Assembly (NCBI GenBank): GCA_022376925.1
Contig: JAIOJX010000026.1
Span: 257,235,330 to 257,299,329 of the forward strand
Direction: 5' to 3'
Length of the DNA: 64,000 nt
Source: Tragulus kanchil
Lineage: Eukaryota > Chordata > Mammalia > Artiodactyla > Tragulidae
The position numbers and the translations under genes are program-made. The notes beneath the pieces are model-generated. The model saw only the letters and a list, made by a program, of their open reading frames with translations. It was not told the DNA's origin and made no database searches. Shown one piece after another: positions 46,567 to 58,433 of this stretch (position 1 is its first letter; every line of letters starts with the position of its first letter).

Positions 46567-46883
46567 ATAAAACCAGATGCAAATTCTATAAACATTAATT
46601 TGTGTTTCTGGATGGAAATGCCCGTCATCCATAATTGATATCTTTGCAATATTGACAGTTCCAATCCATAGACATTGTTCCTCTCTCTATTTGTGTAAGT
46701 CTTCTTTAATTTCTCTCAATTGTACTTGTAGCTTTGAATGTAGTTAAATGAAATCTTTCCACAGTAGTTCATGTTCCTTATGTTACTTAATTTTTTTCAG
46801 TGTCCATCTGCTTATTGCTTTTATTTAGAAACATGACTGACTTATATATTTGCTTTGTATTCAGCTTCTGTGCTGTATCAAGG
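46567..46883 (-). mobile_element. L1 LINE ORF2 region, antisense (second copy, longer)
   Basis: As 45471-45745, then continuing past the duplication end to a Bov-tA insertion at 46884. The L1 may resume at 47095-47160. Confidence 0.6.
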
Positions 46884-47083
46884 CTCTCCTGGGGGCTCAG
46901 TGGTAAAGAATCCTCCTGCCAATGCAGGACATAGAAGTTCCATTCCTGGGGTGGGAAGATACCCTAGAGAAGGAAATGGCAACCCACACCAGTAGCCTTG
47001 TTGAAAAATCCCATGGATGGGGAAGCTGGAGGGCTACCATCCATGGGATCACAAAACAATTGGACACAACTTAGTAACTAAAC
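46884..47083 (+). mobile_element. Bov-tA SINE
   Basis: GGCTCTCCTGGGGGCTCAGT head, CCTGCCAATGCAGGACATAG, GAGAAGGAAATGGCAACCCA, ending CACAACTTAGTAACTAAAC. Confidence 0.9.
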
Positions 47084-47160
47084 AAATATAAGTGTACTAC
47101 ATCTAGCTACCTTGCTAAGAATCTATTTTTTCAATGTACACAATCACTCCACTTGCCAAA

Positions 47161-48162
47161 CTGATTGCTTACTTTCTTCCTTTGCAAACTAATATCTTTT
47201 TATCTTTGATTTTCCATTGCTAGTATTTGGATACTATGTTTTCTATAAGCAGTGACAGCATACCTCCATGTCCTGTTCTTGATTGCTAGGAAAAACCTTT
47301 CAATAATTCAATAGTAATTATGGTATATGCTATGTTATTTTTTAAAAATATAACCTTTTCCAGATTAGAAAGTTTCTTTCTACATCTAAAATATTTCCCA
47401 AATTCAACTGCATTTCAAAAAATGACTGAATATTTGATAATAAATTATTGTTACGGGATATGTATGATAGATGTATTGGTACATTTTATAAAATTTCTTA
47501 TATTTTAGTGACACATTCTGGAACATATGTAGATGAAACGAAGTGATGCTAAGGATTTGTTTTGAAATACAGGAGACAGAATTGGCTGGATTGTGGTTGA
47601 GGCAGGATTGCCCATAGGTTCATGTTAGTTGGGGGTTCATTTTACTGTTCTACTTTAATATATGGACAATCTTCTATAGTAAAAAAGGTCAAATGAATAA
47701 ACCTTTCTGAAATTAAAGTTTAATACATACTACACAAAAGGATTTTAAGTTTAATTGAATGTGCCTGAATTCTTCCATTTGCTTATCAGTGGTAACTGGT
47801 ATTTCTTCGCCTATCCAAGGCACTCTAGAAACAGTTTTATTTCCCATGGCACACCAGAAATATAAAATACAACTATTTGTTAGCCCTAAATCTCATTTAA
47901 CCCTTCTGATTTAGAAACGGAACATGCCCCTGGCTACCAGAACTAAGGACTGGTGAGGAGAGCTTGAAGCAGGTGGACCCACAGATGAGGAGAGACAGGA
48001 GGCCCAGAGGAGTTACAAAGGGAATAAGGACACTTTGGGAGGAGATGGATAGCTACATTATCTTGATGGTGGTGACGATTTCACACATCAAAGTTACCAA
48101 ATTGTGCACATTAGATATGTACATGTCAGTGCTACTTCAGTAAAGCTATCAAAGCAATTTGT
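47161..48162. other. Unassigned sequence (unit of duplication 14 from 47433)
   Basis: No repeat family recognised. The part 47920-48160 is less AT-rich and resembles nothing I can name. Confidence 0.45.
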
Positions 48163-49515
48163 GTTTCTTACATAACAAATGAAGTAGAGCATCCTATAGG
48201 ACTAGGGAAATAAAGCATCATTCATATATGCATCAAAAAATATATACACATTAAAAAAGACTAAGCCAGTTATAATGATGGTAGGAACCCATTAAAGTGA
48301 ACCTGTGTGTTTGCCTATGTGTCACACACACACACAAGAGCGTGAGTATATAATACATTAAGTTTTAAAGCTAATATGTCAAACTTCTAAAGTTTTGTTG
48401 TCTTCATTTATAAAAAGGTTGTAAAAAATTCACTGAATTATAAAGATTCAATGAGACACTGTCTCTGAAGGTTTGATAATAAATTATTGTTACGGGATAT
48501 GTATGATAGATGTATTGGTACATTTTATAAAATTTCTTATATTTTAGTGACACATTCTGGAACATATGTAGATGAAACGAAGTGATGCTAAGGATTTGTT
48601 TTGAAATACAGGAGACAGAATTGGCTGGATTGTGGTTGAGGCAGGATTGCCCATAGGTTCATGTTAGTTGGGGGTTCATTTTACTGTTCTACTTTAATAT
48701 ATGGACAATCTTCTATAGTAAAAAAGGTCAAATGAATAAACCTTTCTGAAATTAAAGTTTAATACATACTACACAAAAGGATTTTAAGTTTAATTGAATG
48801 TGCCTGAATTCTTCCATTTGCTTATCAGTGGTAACTGGTATTTCTTCGCCTATCCAAGGCACTCTAGAAACAGTTTTATTTCCCATGGCACACCAGAAAT
48901 ATAAAATACAACTATTTGTTAGCCCTAAATCTCATTTAACCCTTCTGATTTAGAAACGGAACATGCCCCTGGCTACCAGAACTAAGGACTGGTGAGGAGA
49001 GCTTGAAGCAGGTGGACCCACAGATGAGGAGAGACAGGAGGCCCAGAGGAGTTACAAAGGGAATAAGGACACTTTGGGAGGAGATGGATAGCTACATTAT
49101 CTTGATGGTGGTGACGATTTCACACATCAAAGTTACCAAATTGTGCACATTAGATATGTACATGTCAGTGCTACTTCAGTAAAGCTATCAAAGCAATTTG
49201 TGTTTCTTACATAACAAATGAAGTAGAGCATCCTATAGGACTAGGGAAATAAAGCATCATTCATATATGCATCAAAAAATATATACACATTAAAAAAGAC
49301 TAAGCCAGTTATAATGATGGTAGGAACCCATTAAAGTGAACCTGTGTGTTTGCCTATGTGTCACACACACACACAAGAGCGTGAGTATATAATACATTAA
49401 GTTTTAAAGCTAATATGTCAAACTTCTAAAGTTTTGTTGTCTTCATTTATAAAAAGGTTGTAAAAAATTCACTGAATTATAAAGATTCAATGAGACACTG
49501 TCTCTGAAGGTTTGA
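47433..49515. repeat. Direct duplication 14, 47433-48471 and 48472-49515
   Basis: The unit is 1039 bp, with TTTGA shared at 47433, 48472 and 49511. I saw no internal differences. The sequence is otherwise unassigned and contains a short CA repeat near the right end. Confidence 0.95.
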
Positions 49516-50054
49516 CATCATTTTTGGCACATGATATATGCCCGATAAAAATTGGTCTTTAGTTTACTATTGAGAGTATTTCAAGCATGGTTTTAAATCA
49601 AAACATCAGAAGAAGGTTTTTCTTTTGTTGAATAAGAAGAATTTTTGTAATGTGTATCTTTCTCCAGAATGAGTAATGTTTCAATATAGATAGTATGATT
49701 TGTCATAGTAAAGAGTCTCTTTTGGGGTATAGAAAATGTACATTTAGTTGTGTCTTGAAATCTCAGAAAATTCCTCAATGAATCTCAGTCTAAGCTATAA
49801 AGACCTTGGAAGAACCTGGGAAACTGAACTCAGAAATGTAGACTGCTTTTCTCTTTAGTGCCACTGGTCCAAATATGAGAACTGGCTAGGAGTAGAGTTG
49901 GGGAGGAGACAAAACCTCAAGGGGCACAGTACCTTTTCTGTTACTGTCCATAGTTACGGATGAAAGCAGAAGTGGTGTGGGGTTTACAGACTTCTAAAAA
50001 TCAAAGTATCAACTTCAAGTTCATTTCAACATATTTGGAGATATATTTATGTTC
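49516..50054. other. Unassigned sequence, repeated at 50636-51174
   Basis: No family recognised. The 61-codon minus-strand frame at 49593-49778 changes its reading through T-run indels in the second copy, which argues against coding. Confidence 0.5.
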
Positions 50055-50240
50055 AATAATGTTCAATTGCTAAGTTATATCCAACTCTTTGCAACCCCAT
50101 GGACTGCAGCACCCCAGGCTTCCCTGTCCTTCACCGTCTCCAGGAGTTTGTTCAAACACATGTCCACTGACTCAGTGATGCCTTCCAACCATCTCATCCT
50201 CTGACACGTCCTTCTACTCTGCTATCTTAGAGGCAGCAGC
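50055..50240 (-). mobile_element. BovB 3' terminal fragment, antisense (copy 1 of 3)
   Basis: GTTCAATTGCTAAGTTATAT, GCAACCCCATGGACTGCAGC, GGCTTCCCTGTCCTTCACCG and GTGATGCCTTCCAACCATCT are antisense BovB 3'-end landmarks. Confidence 0.85.
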
Positions 50241-51174
50241 CCATGTTCAATTTAAATAGTCTTTTTTTCTATATGCTTCAGGTTTCACTGATTCTCATAA
50301 CTCTACCTAAAATTTGAATTCGTTTCTTACATAACAAATGAAGTAGAGCATCCTATAGGACTAGGGAAATAAAGCATCATTCATATATGCATCAAAAAAT
50401 ATATACACATTAAAAAAGACTAAGCCAGTTATAATGATGGTAGGAACCCATTAAAGTGAACCTGTGTGTTTGCCTATGTGTCACACACACACACAAGAGC
50501 GTGAGTATATAATACATTAAGTTTTAAAGCTAATATGTCAAACTTCTAAAGTTTTGTTGTCTTCATTTATAAAAAGGTTGTAAAAAATTCACTGAATTAT
50601 AAAGATTCAATGAGACACTGTCTCTGAAGGTTTGACATCATTTTTGGCACATGATATATGCCCGATAAAAATTGGTCTTTAGTTTACTATTGAGAGTATT
50701 TCAAGCATGGTTTTAAATCAAAACATCAGAAGAAGGTTTTCTTTTGTTGAATAAGAAAAATTTTTTGTAATGTGTATCTTTCTCCAGAATGAGTAATGTT
50801 TCAATATAGATAGTATGATTTGTCATAGTAAAGAGTCTCTTTTGGGGTATAGAAAATGTACATTTAGTTGTGTCTTGAAATCTCAGAAAATTCCTCAATG
50901 AATCTCAGTCTAAGCTATAAAGACCTTGGAAGAACCTGGGAAACTGAACTCAGAAATGTAGACTGCTTTTCTCTTTAGTGCCACTGGTCCAAATATGAGA
51001 ACTGGCTAGGAGTAGAGTTGGGGAGGAGACAAAACCTCAAGGGGCACAGTACCTTTTCTGTTACTGTCCATAGTTACGGATGAAAGCAGAAGTGGTGTGG
51101 GGTTTACAGACTTCTAAAAATCAAAGTATCAACTTCAAGTTCATTTCAACATATTTGGAGATATATTTATGTTC

Positions 51175-51360
51175 AATAATGTTCAATTGCTAAGTTATAT
51201 CCAACTCTTTGCAACCCCATGGACTGCAGCACCCCAGGCTTCCCTGTCCTTCACCGTCTCCAGGAGTTTGTTCAAACACATGTCCACTGACTCAGTGATG
51301 CCTTCCAACCATCTCATCCTCTGACACGTCCTTCTACTCTGCTATCTTAGAGGCAGCAGC
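51175..51360 (-). mobile_element. BovB 3' terminal fragment, antisense (copy 2 of 3)
   Basis: Duplicate of 50055-50240. Confidence 0.85.
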
Positions 51361-51504
51361 CCATGTTCAATTTAAATAGTCTTTTTTTTTTTTCTATATG
51401 CTTCAGGTTTCACTGATTCTCATAACTCTACCTAAAATTTGAATTCGTTTAGCTCCAAATGGGTTTGGGAATATGGTAAACTGTTTGAGGATAATAACAT
51501 TTTA

Positions 51505-51605
51505 GATGTCAATTTAGAGATCACCTAGTTCCAACACCTGCAGCTGTAAGTGAGGAAACTGTGGTGGAGAGAGGGCAGGAGCTTCATGCAAGGCTGCACA
51601 TCAAG
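51505..51605 (+). mobile_element. MIR SINE fragment
   Basis: TAAGTGAGGAAACTGTGGTG and GAGAGGGCAGGAGCTTCATG, followed by a CACATCAAG segment, fit the central part of MIR. The frame 51561-51887 runs out of it and is not a gene. Confidence 0.65.
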
Positions 51606-52172
51606 TTAAACACTAATCATACAATCATTAGAAAAGCCACTGCTATTTTTTTTAAAAAAATTATACTTAGAAAATTTAGAGCTGGATTTGGTCTTGCCTT
51701 ATCAGCTCATTTTATGGGTAAAATCCCTAAGGTCCAGGGACTCCGGGGAGGTTTCAGCAGATGCGGGACCCGGAGCCATACCCAGGACCATGGGTTTGCT
51801 CTTCCATCTGTGCTGTGTTGCCCCTGCTTTTTCAGATGTGTCTGTGGCACAATACTTTCAGCTGGGAACTACAATTATGTGGCGTAGTACATGACGTAAC
51901 TCCAAATCCACAGTTGTTTTTATTAGTATTAGAATTAAATAGGATTTTATAAAGATATTTTAACTAAAGAACTACTTCTACCTTACGTATTTCATTGACA
52001 AGTATATTCTTCTTTTATGTCCAACCTTTTTAAAACATTTCTGGTCTTCACCTTCCTCTTCCTTTGAGAAATTCCCCTTTATATGGTTACCATGGAAATT
52101 GCTCTCTTCCTTCAATTTCCCAGTCATTTGAAGCAATTTATTTTATGGAATATATACTGAGCATCTTCAATA
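51606..52172. other. Unassigned sequence, repeated at 52734-53302
   Basis: A GC-richer part at 51720-51850 follows a second possible MIR-like word (TCATTTTATGGGTAAAATCC). Frames 51561-51952 overlap in several phases without a domain. Confidence 0.45.
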
Positions 52173-52304
52173 GGGCACAGTACCTTTTCTGTTACTGTCC
52201 ATAGTTACGGATGAAAGCAGAAGTGGTGTGGGGTTTACAGACTTCTAAAAATCAAAGTATCAACTTCAAGTTCATTTCAACATATTTGGAGATATATTTA
52301 TGTT

Positions 52305-52491
52305 CAATAATGTTCAATTGCTAAGTTATATCCAACTCTTTGCAACCCCATGGACTGCAGCACCCCAGGCTTCCCTGTCCTTCACCGTCTCCAGGAGTTT
52401 GTTCAAACACATGTCCACTGACTCAGTGATGCCTTCCAACCATCTCATCCTCTGACACGTCCTTCTACTCTGCTATCTTAGAGGCAGCAGC
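52305..52491 (-). mobile_element. BovB 3' terminal fragment, antisense (copy 3 of 3)
   Basis: Third occurrence of the 50055-50240 fragment, in the second copy of duplication 16. Confidence 0.85.
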
Positions 52492-52632
52492 CCATGTTCA
52501 ATTTAAATAGTCTTTTTTTTTCTATATGCTTCAGGTTTCACTGATTCTCATAACTCTACCTAAAATTTGAATTCGTTTAGCTCCAAATGGGTTTGGGAAT
52601 ATGGTAAACTGTTTGAGGATAATAACATTTTA

Positions 52633-52733
52633 GATGTCAATTTAGAGATCACCTAGTTCCAACACCTGCAGCTGTAAGTGAGGAAACTGTGGTGGAGAGA
52701 GGGCAGGAGCTTCATGCAAGGCTGCACATCAAG
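52633..52733 (+). mobile_element. MIR SINE fragment (duplicate)
   Basis: Second copy of 51505-51605. Confidence 0.65.
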
Positions 52734-53302
52734 TTAAACACTAATCATACAATCATTAGAAAAGCCACTGCTATTTTTTTTAAAAAAATTATACTTAGAA
52801 AATTTAGAGCTGGATTTGGTCTTGCCTTATCAGCTCATTTTATGGGTAAAATCCCTAAGGTCCAGGGACTCCGGGGAGGTTTCAGCAGATGCGGGACCCG
52901 GAGCCATACCCAGGACCATGGGTTTGCTCTTCCATCTGTGCTGTGTTGCCCCTGCTTTTTCAGATGTGTCTGTGGCACAATACTTTCAGCTGGGAACTAC
53001 AATTATGTGGCGTAGTACATGACGTAACTCCAAATCCACAGTTGTTTTTATTAGTATTAGAATTAAATAGGATTTTATAAAGATATTTTAACTAAAGAAC
53101 TACTTCTACCTTACGTATTTCATTGACAAGTATATTCTTCTTTTATGTCCAACCTTTTTAAAACATTTCTGGTCTTCACCTTCCTCTTCCTTTGAGAAAT
53201 TCCCCTTTATATGGTTACCATGGAAATTGCTCTCTTCCCCTTCAATTTCCCAGTCATTTGAAGCAATTTATTTTATGGAATATATACTGAGCATCTTCAA
53301 TA

Positions 53303-53984
53303 CTTCAGGGAGAAACTCACCTTAAGTGTTAACAGTGAATTTATATTTTCCTGTTTCCTGTTCTTTTTAATACATTTTCTTCAGACTAAAAGCTTACCAC
53401 ACCCAGAGAATCTTGATTATAGCTGTATGTGATCCACGACACGCAATTTCCAAAAGATGGCACTATATACCATGTTATTTCAAAAACATAGCGCTTAACT
53501 GATTTTTACTCAACAAATAGATTTCTTGACAAATGTGTTGCTTTGTGGCTCATCAGATTAGGACACACGATCCTTCCACAGATAATAAGGTCTAAGCTGA
53601 AGCTGTAGAAAATCTACAATGACATTTGCAAAACAAATGACTAACACTGTGATCCTCACTTGTCTAAGCAATGTACACACTGCCTTTTATCCTGATATTG
53701 TACCAGGCAGTCAAATTAGAGAGTGAAGAAATAAAGGAAGTCAAAAACTGTGTTTAAAGCAGATGTACTCAGGATTTGACTTCCAATGACATGTGCTTCT
53801 TTTATATATATATAAAAACTCATTGGATGATTTCAAGATTCGACTGTGAAAGCAAAGTCTGGGTCACATGCCTTTGTGGGGATGGGTAAGTGTCCCACAG
53901 ATTTCACTCACATAACAGATTTTAGAAAATGATTTCCTTACAAAATTGTGAAAGATACATTCTAGATCTCATTTAGATACTTCA
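53303..53984. other. Unassigned single-copy sequence
   Basis: No repeat or exon recognised. A TATATATATA run lies near 53802. Confidence 0.5.
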
Positions 53985-54070
53985 TTCTAGGATTGAGGAA
54001 CTAATGTTAAAGATGATAGCAGACCTGGCCAAAGCCACAAAGGAACGTGTCAGCAGAACTAAAATTTCCA
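53985..54070 (+). mobile_element. Possible MIR 3' fragment
   Basis: TTGAGGAACTAATGTTAAAG and CTGGCCAAAGCCACAAAGGA, CAGCAGAACT resemble a worn MIR 3' half. Confidence 0.45.
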
Positions 54071-54204
54071 CCTCGTTACTGTTTTTCTATTTTTCTCTGA
54101 AAAGAAGAGCTAAGCTAACGAACCTTATTAAGAAGCTAGAGCACACAGGAAGGAAGATGTGCCTAGCAAGCCTTGCATGACCACGACGCTGGCAAACGAT
54201 ACCA

Positions 54205-54330
54205 TAAAGAGACCATTTATGGAGCACTTTATATGATAGTTGTATATGGATAATTCTTAAAAGTATACTACATACTCCTCTATTTCTATTTGAGAAATGA
54301 AGTTATGGGCAGTAGTTACAAAGTATTGTT
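54205..54330 (+). mobile_element. MIR SINE fragment
   Basis: ACCATTTATGGAGCACTTTA through TATTTGAGAAATGAAG has MIR order with much divergence. Confidence 0.5.
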
Positions 54331-54412
54331 GCTGTGGTAGTAAGAGAGACCATGAATGTTCAGACAAATAGAATAATTATAATAGCCCTAGTTATATGTA
54401 TTGAATACTATA

Positions 54413-54555
54413 GATTATGGAGAAGGGAATGGCAACCCAGTCCAGTATTCTTGCCTGGAGAATCCTGTCAACAGAGGAGTTTGGCAGGCTACAGACCATG
54501 GGGTCACACAGGGAAGGACACAATTGAGTGACTAACACTTTCACTTTCACTATAG
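54413..54555 (+). mobile_element. Bov-A SINE monomer
   Basis: GGAGAAGGGAATGGCAACCC, GTATTCTTGCCTGGAGAATC, ending TGAGTGACTAACACTTTCAC. Confidence 0.9.
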
Positions 54556-54566
54556 GTTAAGCAAAA

Positions 54567-54700
54567 ATAATGATGAGCAACATTTATTGAGCACTTACTA
54601 CATGCCAGACATTGTGCTAGACACTTTACACAATCACATAAAGATAACTGTTATCTTTAAAACCACTCTGAAAAATAATACCACTATTATTGTAATTATA
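54567..54700 (+). mobile_element. MIR SINE
   Basis: CAACATTTATTGAGCACTTA, CATGCCAGACATTGTGCTAG and ACACTTTACACAATCACATA match MIR well. Confidence 0.85.
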
Positions 54701-54750
54701 TGTAGAATATTAAACATGGAGAGAAAAAGAGAGTCAAGGAGGCAGGTAAA

Positions 54751-55075
54751 GGGCTTCCCCTGGTGGTCAAGGACACCGCCTTGCAGTGCAAGGGGCTCCG
54801 GTTCGATCCTTGGCCTGGGAAGATCCCACGTGCCGCGGAGCGGCTGGACCAATGTGTCCAATTGCCGAGCCGGAGCTCTGGTGCGCATGCGCCCAGAGCC
54901 GGCGCTCTGCAATGACAGACGCCACTGCGATGGGAGGCCCACAGGAGCCAAAGAACAAAGACGGATGAAAATGGAGAAATGAAAGACCAATGGAAGTGGC
55001 CTGCCCGCTCGCCTCCCTCCCCAACCCGACCCCTGCCCAAAAAATCAATTAATTAATTAAAAAAAAAAAAAAAAA
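54751..55075 (+). mobile_element. CHR-2-like SINE, complete, 10-bp target duplication
   Basis: Full-length copy with a nine-base loss in the head (GGTGGTCAAGGAC, lacking CAGTGGGTA). GGCAGGTAAA flanks at 54741-54750 and 55076-55085. Tail is AATTAATTAATTA then poly-A. Confidence 0.9.
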
Positions 55076-55183
55076 GGCAGGTAAATTATGTAAAGTTTGG
55101 TAAAGTTTGGTACCCACTAAGTGTTGGAGCTAACATTTTAAACCAAAATCTAGAATGGCACTAGGCCTGCAAGAAACAATTCT

Positions 55184-55395
55184 TAGGTGGCACTAGTTGT
55201 AAAGAACTCACCTGCCAATGCAGGAGACTTAATAAGAGACTGGTTTTGATCCATGGATTGGGAAGATCCCCTGGAGGAGGGTATGGTAACCTACTCCAAT
55301 ATTCTTGCCTGGAGAACCCCATGGACAAAGGAACCTAGTGGGCTATAGTCCATAGGGTCACAAAAAGTCAGATGCAACTGAAGCATCTTAGCATG
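55184..55395 (+). mobile_element. Bov-tA SINE
   Basis: CTTAGGTGGCACTAGTTGTA, ACCTGCCAATGCAGGAGACT, TATTCTTGCCTGGAGAACCC and CATAGGGTCACAAAAAGTCA. Followed by a TATACA-type simple repeat to 55490. Confidence 0.9.
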
Positions 55396-55399
55396 CAGC

Positions 55400-55490
55400 A
55401 TGCATAAGCATATATTTATACATATATACACATATACATGCATATAAAATGTGTACATATATATTTACATGCACACACACACACTAGAAA
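55400..55490. repeat. TATA/CATA-rich simple repeat
   Basis: Alternating ATACATATATACACATATAC-type sequence with a short CA run at 55472-55483. Confidence 0.8.
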
Positions 55491-56504
55491 ACAAAATTTA
55501 ATATGCAAGTTAAGTGAATAATTCCAGAACCAGGGAGTGGATTGTAGAAAAAGAAGTACAAATTACTAACTAAACATCTTAACCCATAATTTTGATGATG
55601 GTCCTAGAAAGGAACCACTCTTTAAAATACAAAGAAAAGGAAGTGAAGCAAAGAATGATTCCTCTCTAAAAAATAAACTTGTAAAAGGCTTTCATTCTTC
55701 AGTGGAGGATAACAATGAATGTGGGAGGGGACACAGGAAAAAAGGGACTGTTATCTCTGAAGTCCAGCGTGTACTCTCAAGTAACAAAAGTGAGGATTCC
55801 GAAACCGCTGGGCAAAAGCCAAAGTTGATTAAAAGGATGATGGTTAACAAAAAGTGACAAAATGCTTATTTTATATCAACCATCTCAGTAACCTAGATTA
55901 AGTCAACTCTATCAAAAATCACTGCACAGCACAATGGTTAATGCCACTTAAAGCAGCTTTTTGGAAAACCAGTCCTTTTTGGTATTATGTTCTTTGAGCA
56001 ATTTAGTTAATGTCTTTTTTAGGACTCCATTTCCACATTCATAAAGTGATGGTGGGGGACAATATTTTCTCTAGCTTCTCTTCCAAACTTGCAAACCAAG
56101 CATTTTAAGCGGCATAGTTGTGGTTGTTATTTACTGTAAGAATATTATGTCAGTTGAGAGAATGATTTAAGTCATTGCTCTCCATTTGCTTAATCCCAAA
56201 GCAACTGGTTCCTATGCCCTTTGAAGTATTGATTTACAGGGTTTGTAAATAATGTGAAGATGTTTCATTGTTTGGATTCTGTCAACAGGAACTACCACAG
56301 CATTGAAACAAAGGAGCGCATTAGGACAATTCAAAAGCACAGCAAAAGTTTCAGACAAACTTGCATTGAAATGCTAATATGTAGCCTCAGAATACACTGA
56401 AGAACCTCAGAACTATGCACTTTGCTTACTTCTGTGCTCTGCTACTTGTTAATTTTAACCACATCCACATACTGTGTTTCCTTTTCCTCCCGCTTAAAAT
56501 GTTA
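55491..56504. other. Unassigned single-copy sequence
   Basis: About 1 kb with no recognised repeat, among the longest repeat-free stretches in the window. No exon or RNA gene identified. Confidence 0.5.
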
Positions 56505-56600
56505 CTACTGACAGTATCTATTTCATAGAACTGTTGTGAAGAGCTAGTTTTGTAAGGACTTTCAGAATAATGCCATGTGATCATCCTTAATATTACCATT
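56505..56600 (-). mobile_element. MIR SINE fragment, antisense
   Basis: CAGTATCTATTTCATAGAAC, TGTTGTGAAGAGCTAG, TTCAGAATAATGCCATGTGA and TATTACCATTATTTT fit antisense MIR. Confidence 0.6.
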
Positions 56601-57629
56601 ATTTTCAATATTACTGCTTGTTTATTCATACTGTTTTTGCTTATCTGGATTTGAAGTGGCTATTTTTAAAACATCTTTGATATCCAATTACAGTGATCTC
56701 ATTTTGCCCTAGGCTGTTTTTTCAATTCTTTCTTTTTTCCTTTTGAGTCATCATCTCTAACAATTAAAAACTTTTAAAAAAACTTATGGAAGCACACGCA
56801 AGAGAAGGATGCTATAGGTGATTAGATTTAGTACTTTATTTGTACTTTACGCTGCTAATACATATTCATTTTAATATAGTTCATTTGCTAAAGCCCATGA
56901 TTTCAGTACTCTGCCAAATTAATCTAAATATTTTTCTAGAAACACGTCTTCACAGGAGTGGGGGTTATGGAAATCTCTGTCCTCTTTCTATTACTGTAAA
57001 GTGATTGTGCATCTCCAGTTTTTCTTCTCCCCTCTCTCCTATTTCTCCTCTTCTCCTCTTTCTCTCTTCTCTTCTGTATTCTCTATCAAAGTTCATCACT
57101 GTATTTGGGTCAAAGGCACTGGTATAATCTTAATCATCTCATCAGAGGACAAATCAGGTGGCTGTTTCTATTTAATTTCTGGAGTTACTCCAAAAAAGGA
57201 AAAAGTCTCTATCCCCACACCGAGTAAATCTCTTTCCCTCCTCCTAAAGAAATTCCAGGATTAGAAATCCATTTCTCTGTGTAAATCAATAACCTCTCCA
57301 GGCAAACTCTTTCAAAATGAAGATACTCAAGGGAGTGTTCATCATTAAGCTCTTAACACCTCCGTGTGAAGGATTTTCATCAGCTTTTTCCCACTGTGAA
57401 AGGACAGCTTGACCCTGCAATCCAGACTTGGGTTGTATGGGGCTGTACTGATGATACTTAGGCTAAAGAAAAGGAGAGGGGGTGGAATCAGCTTCAGAAA
57501 GGAGAAATGGAGACATGTGACAGATTTGCATACAGTTCACAGGTTTCTAGAGCAGCCTCCAGAGGGGTACTCTTAGGCACCTGGAGCCTAACTTTTCTAA
57601 CCAAAGTGTCCTGAGTAAAAGTGATACAA
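56601..57629. other. Unassigned sequence (duplication 17 starts at 57320)
   Basis: CT-rich stretch at 57018-57078 (TCTCCTCTTCTCCTCTTTCT). No repeat family or exon recognised. Confidence 0.5.
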
Positions 57630-57829
57630 GAGTGTTAGTTGCTCAGTGTTGTCCCACTCTTTGTGAATCGGTGGACTGTAGCACACCAAGCTCCTCAGTC
57701 CATGGAATAAAGAATATTTGAGTGGTTAGCCATTCCCTTTTCTAGGGGATCTTCTCAACCCAGGGACTGAACCAAGGTCTCTCACACTACAGACAGATTC
57801 TTTGCCATATGAGCCAACAGGGAAGCCCA
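57630..57829 (-). mobile_element. Bov-tA SINE, antisense
   Basis: GTTAGTTGCTCAGTGTTGTC, CTAGGGGATCTTCTCAACCC, AGACAGATTCTTTGCC and CAACAGGGAAGCCC. Confidence 0.9.
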
Positions 57830-58433
57830 AAGTGTCCTTAAAGAAAAATTAGAGAGTACAGTTTGTCCCCATCAGTTGTTCCAATAGTTCCCTCAGAGGA
57901 AATAAATCAGGGTGGCAAAAATGGTAGTGACTGATGTATTGGGGCCAGATATGAAGAAATTAGGAGTGGTAAGTCCCGGATGTGGTTACCATACTGGGAA
58001 TGGTGACTGGATAAACAAACAGGAATCAAGGTTCCTGGAGCTCAGTCTTCTAATACAGACAGGAGACTCAAGAGAAGTAAGTTTTAGCCACATATGTGCA
58101 GATGGTTTTTAGAAACCAACAGCGGAGCAGGTGCAACGCAAAGAACAAAATGCTGAGTCCCCACACTGCAAAGGGACACTTTAAGAAATAGCTGCAACTG
58201 TCTATTTCTAGCTCTACTGTATTCTAACATGACTGTATTCCTTTCCTGAATGCTATAAAACTTGTCCTGTTTTCAGGTTTCCATGAACACAAGGTAGAGA
58301 TTCTAGCTTTATAGTTTCTAGGAGACAACTTATCGATTAATGGTCTCCTTGCTTCTGCTCCAAGGAACCAAAAGTGTGTGCTCAGGCATAAGCAACAGGC
58401 CAGTCTGCCTTCCCTTTGATCTGCATCACCTGT
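57830..58433. other. Unassigned sequence, repeated at 58944-59545
   Basis: Contains a 66-codon frame at 57912-58112 (copy 59026-59226) with no recognised domain. Confidence 0.45.

Larger units (their letters stand above)
44655..46830. repeat. Direct duplication 13, 44655-45750 and 45751-46830
   Basis: Offset is 1096. It overlaps duplication 12, so the segment at 43564 recurs at 44660 and 45756. Copy 1 ends with a T-run at 45724-45731 where copy 2 reads TTTTATTT, and sequence then diverges before the junction. Confidence 0.95.
49202..51450. repeat. Direct duplication 15, 49202-50321 and 50322-51450
   Basis: Offset is 1120 to 1125. It overlaps duplication 14 on the left and 16 on the right. 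Differences are homopolymer lengths: T-runs near 49616 versus 50736, and a poly-T of 7 at 50262 versus 12 at 51382. Confidence 0.95.
51042..53302. repeat. Direct duplication 16, 51042-52171 and 52173-53302
   Basis: Offset is 1128-1131. The third version of the poly-T has 9 bases. Near the end of copy 1 two C are missing (about 52108 versus 53236). The 400-base segment starting at 49923 also occurs at 51042 and 52173. Confidence 0.95.

Noticed and set aside
51561..51887. 108-codon frame duplicated at 52689-53015
   Set aside because: It begins in a MIR and crosses a poly-T/poly-A stretch; other phases are open over the same bases. Typical chance frame.
57912..58112. 66-codon frame duplicated at 59026-59226 that looks protein-like
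   Set aside because: No recognised motif, and duplicated only as part of the 1114-bp unit. No evidence beyond length.
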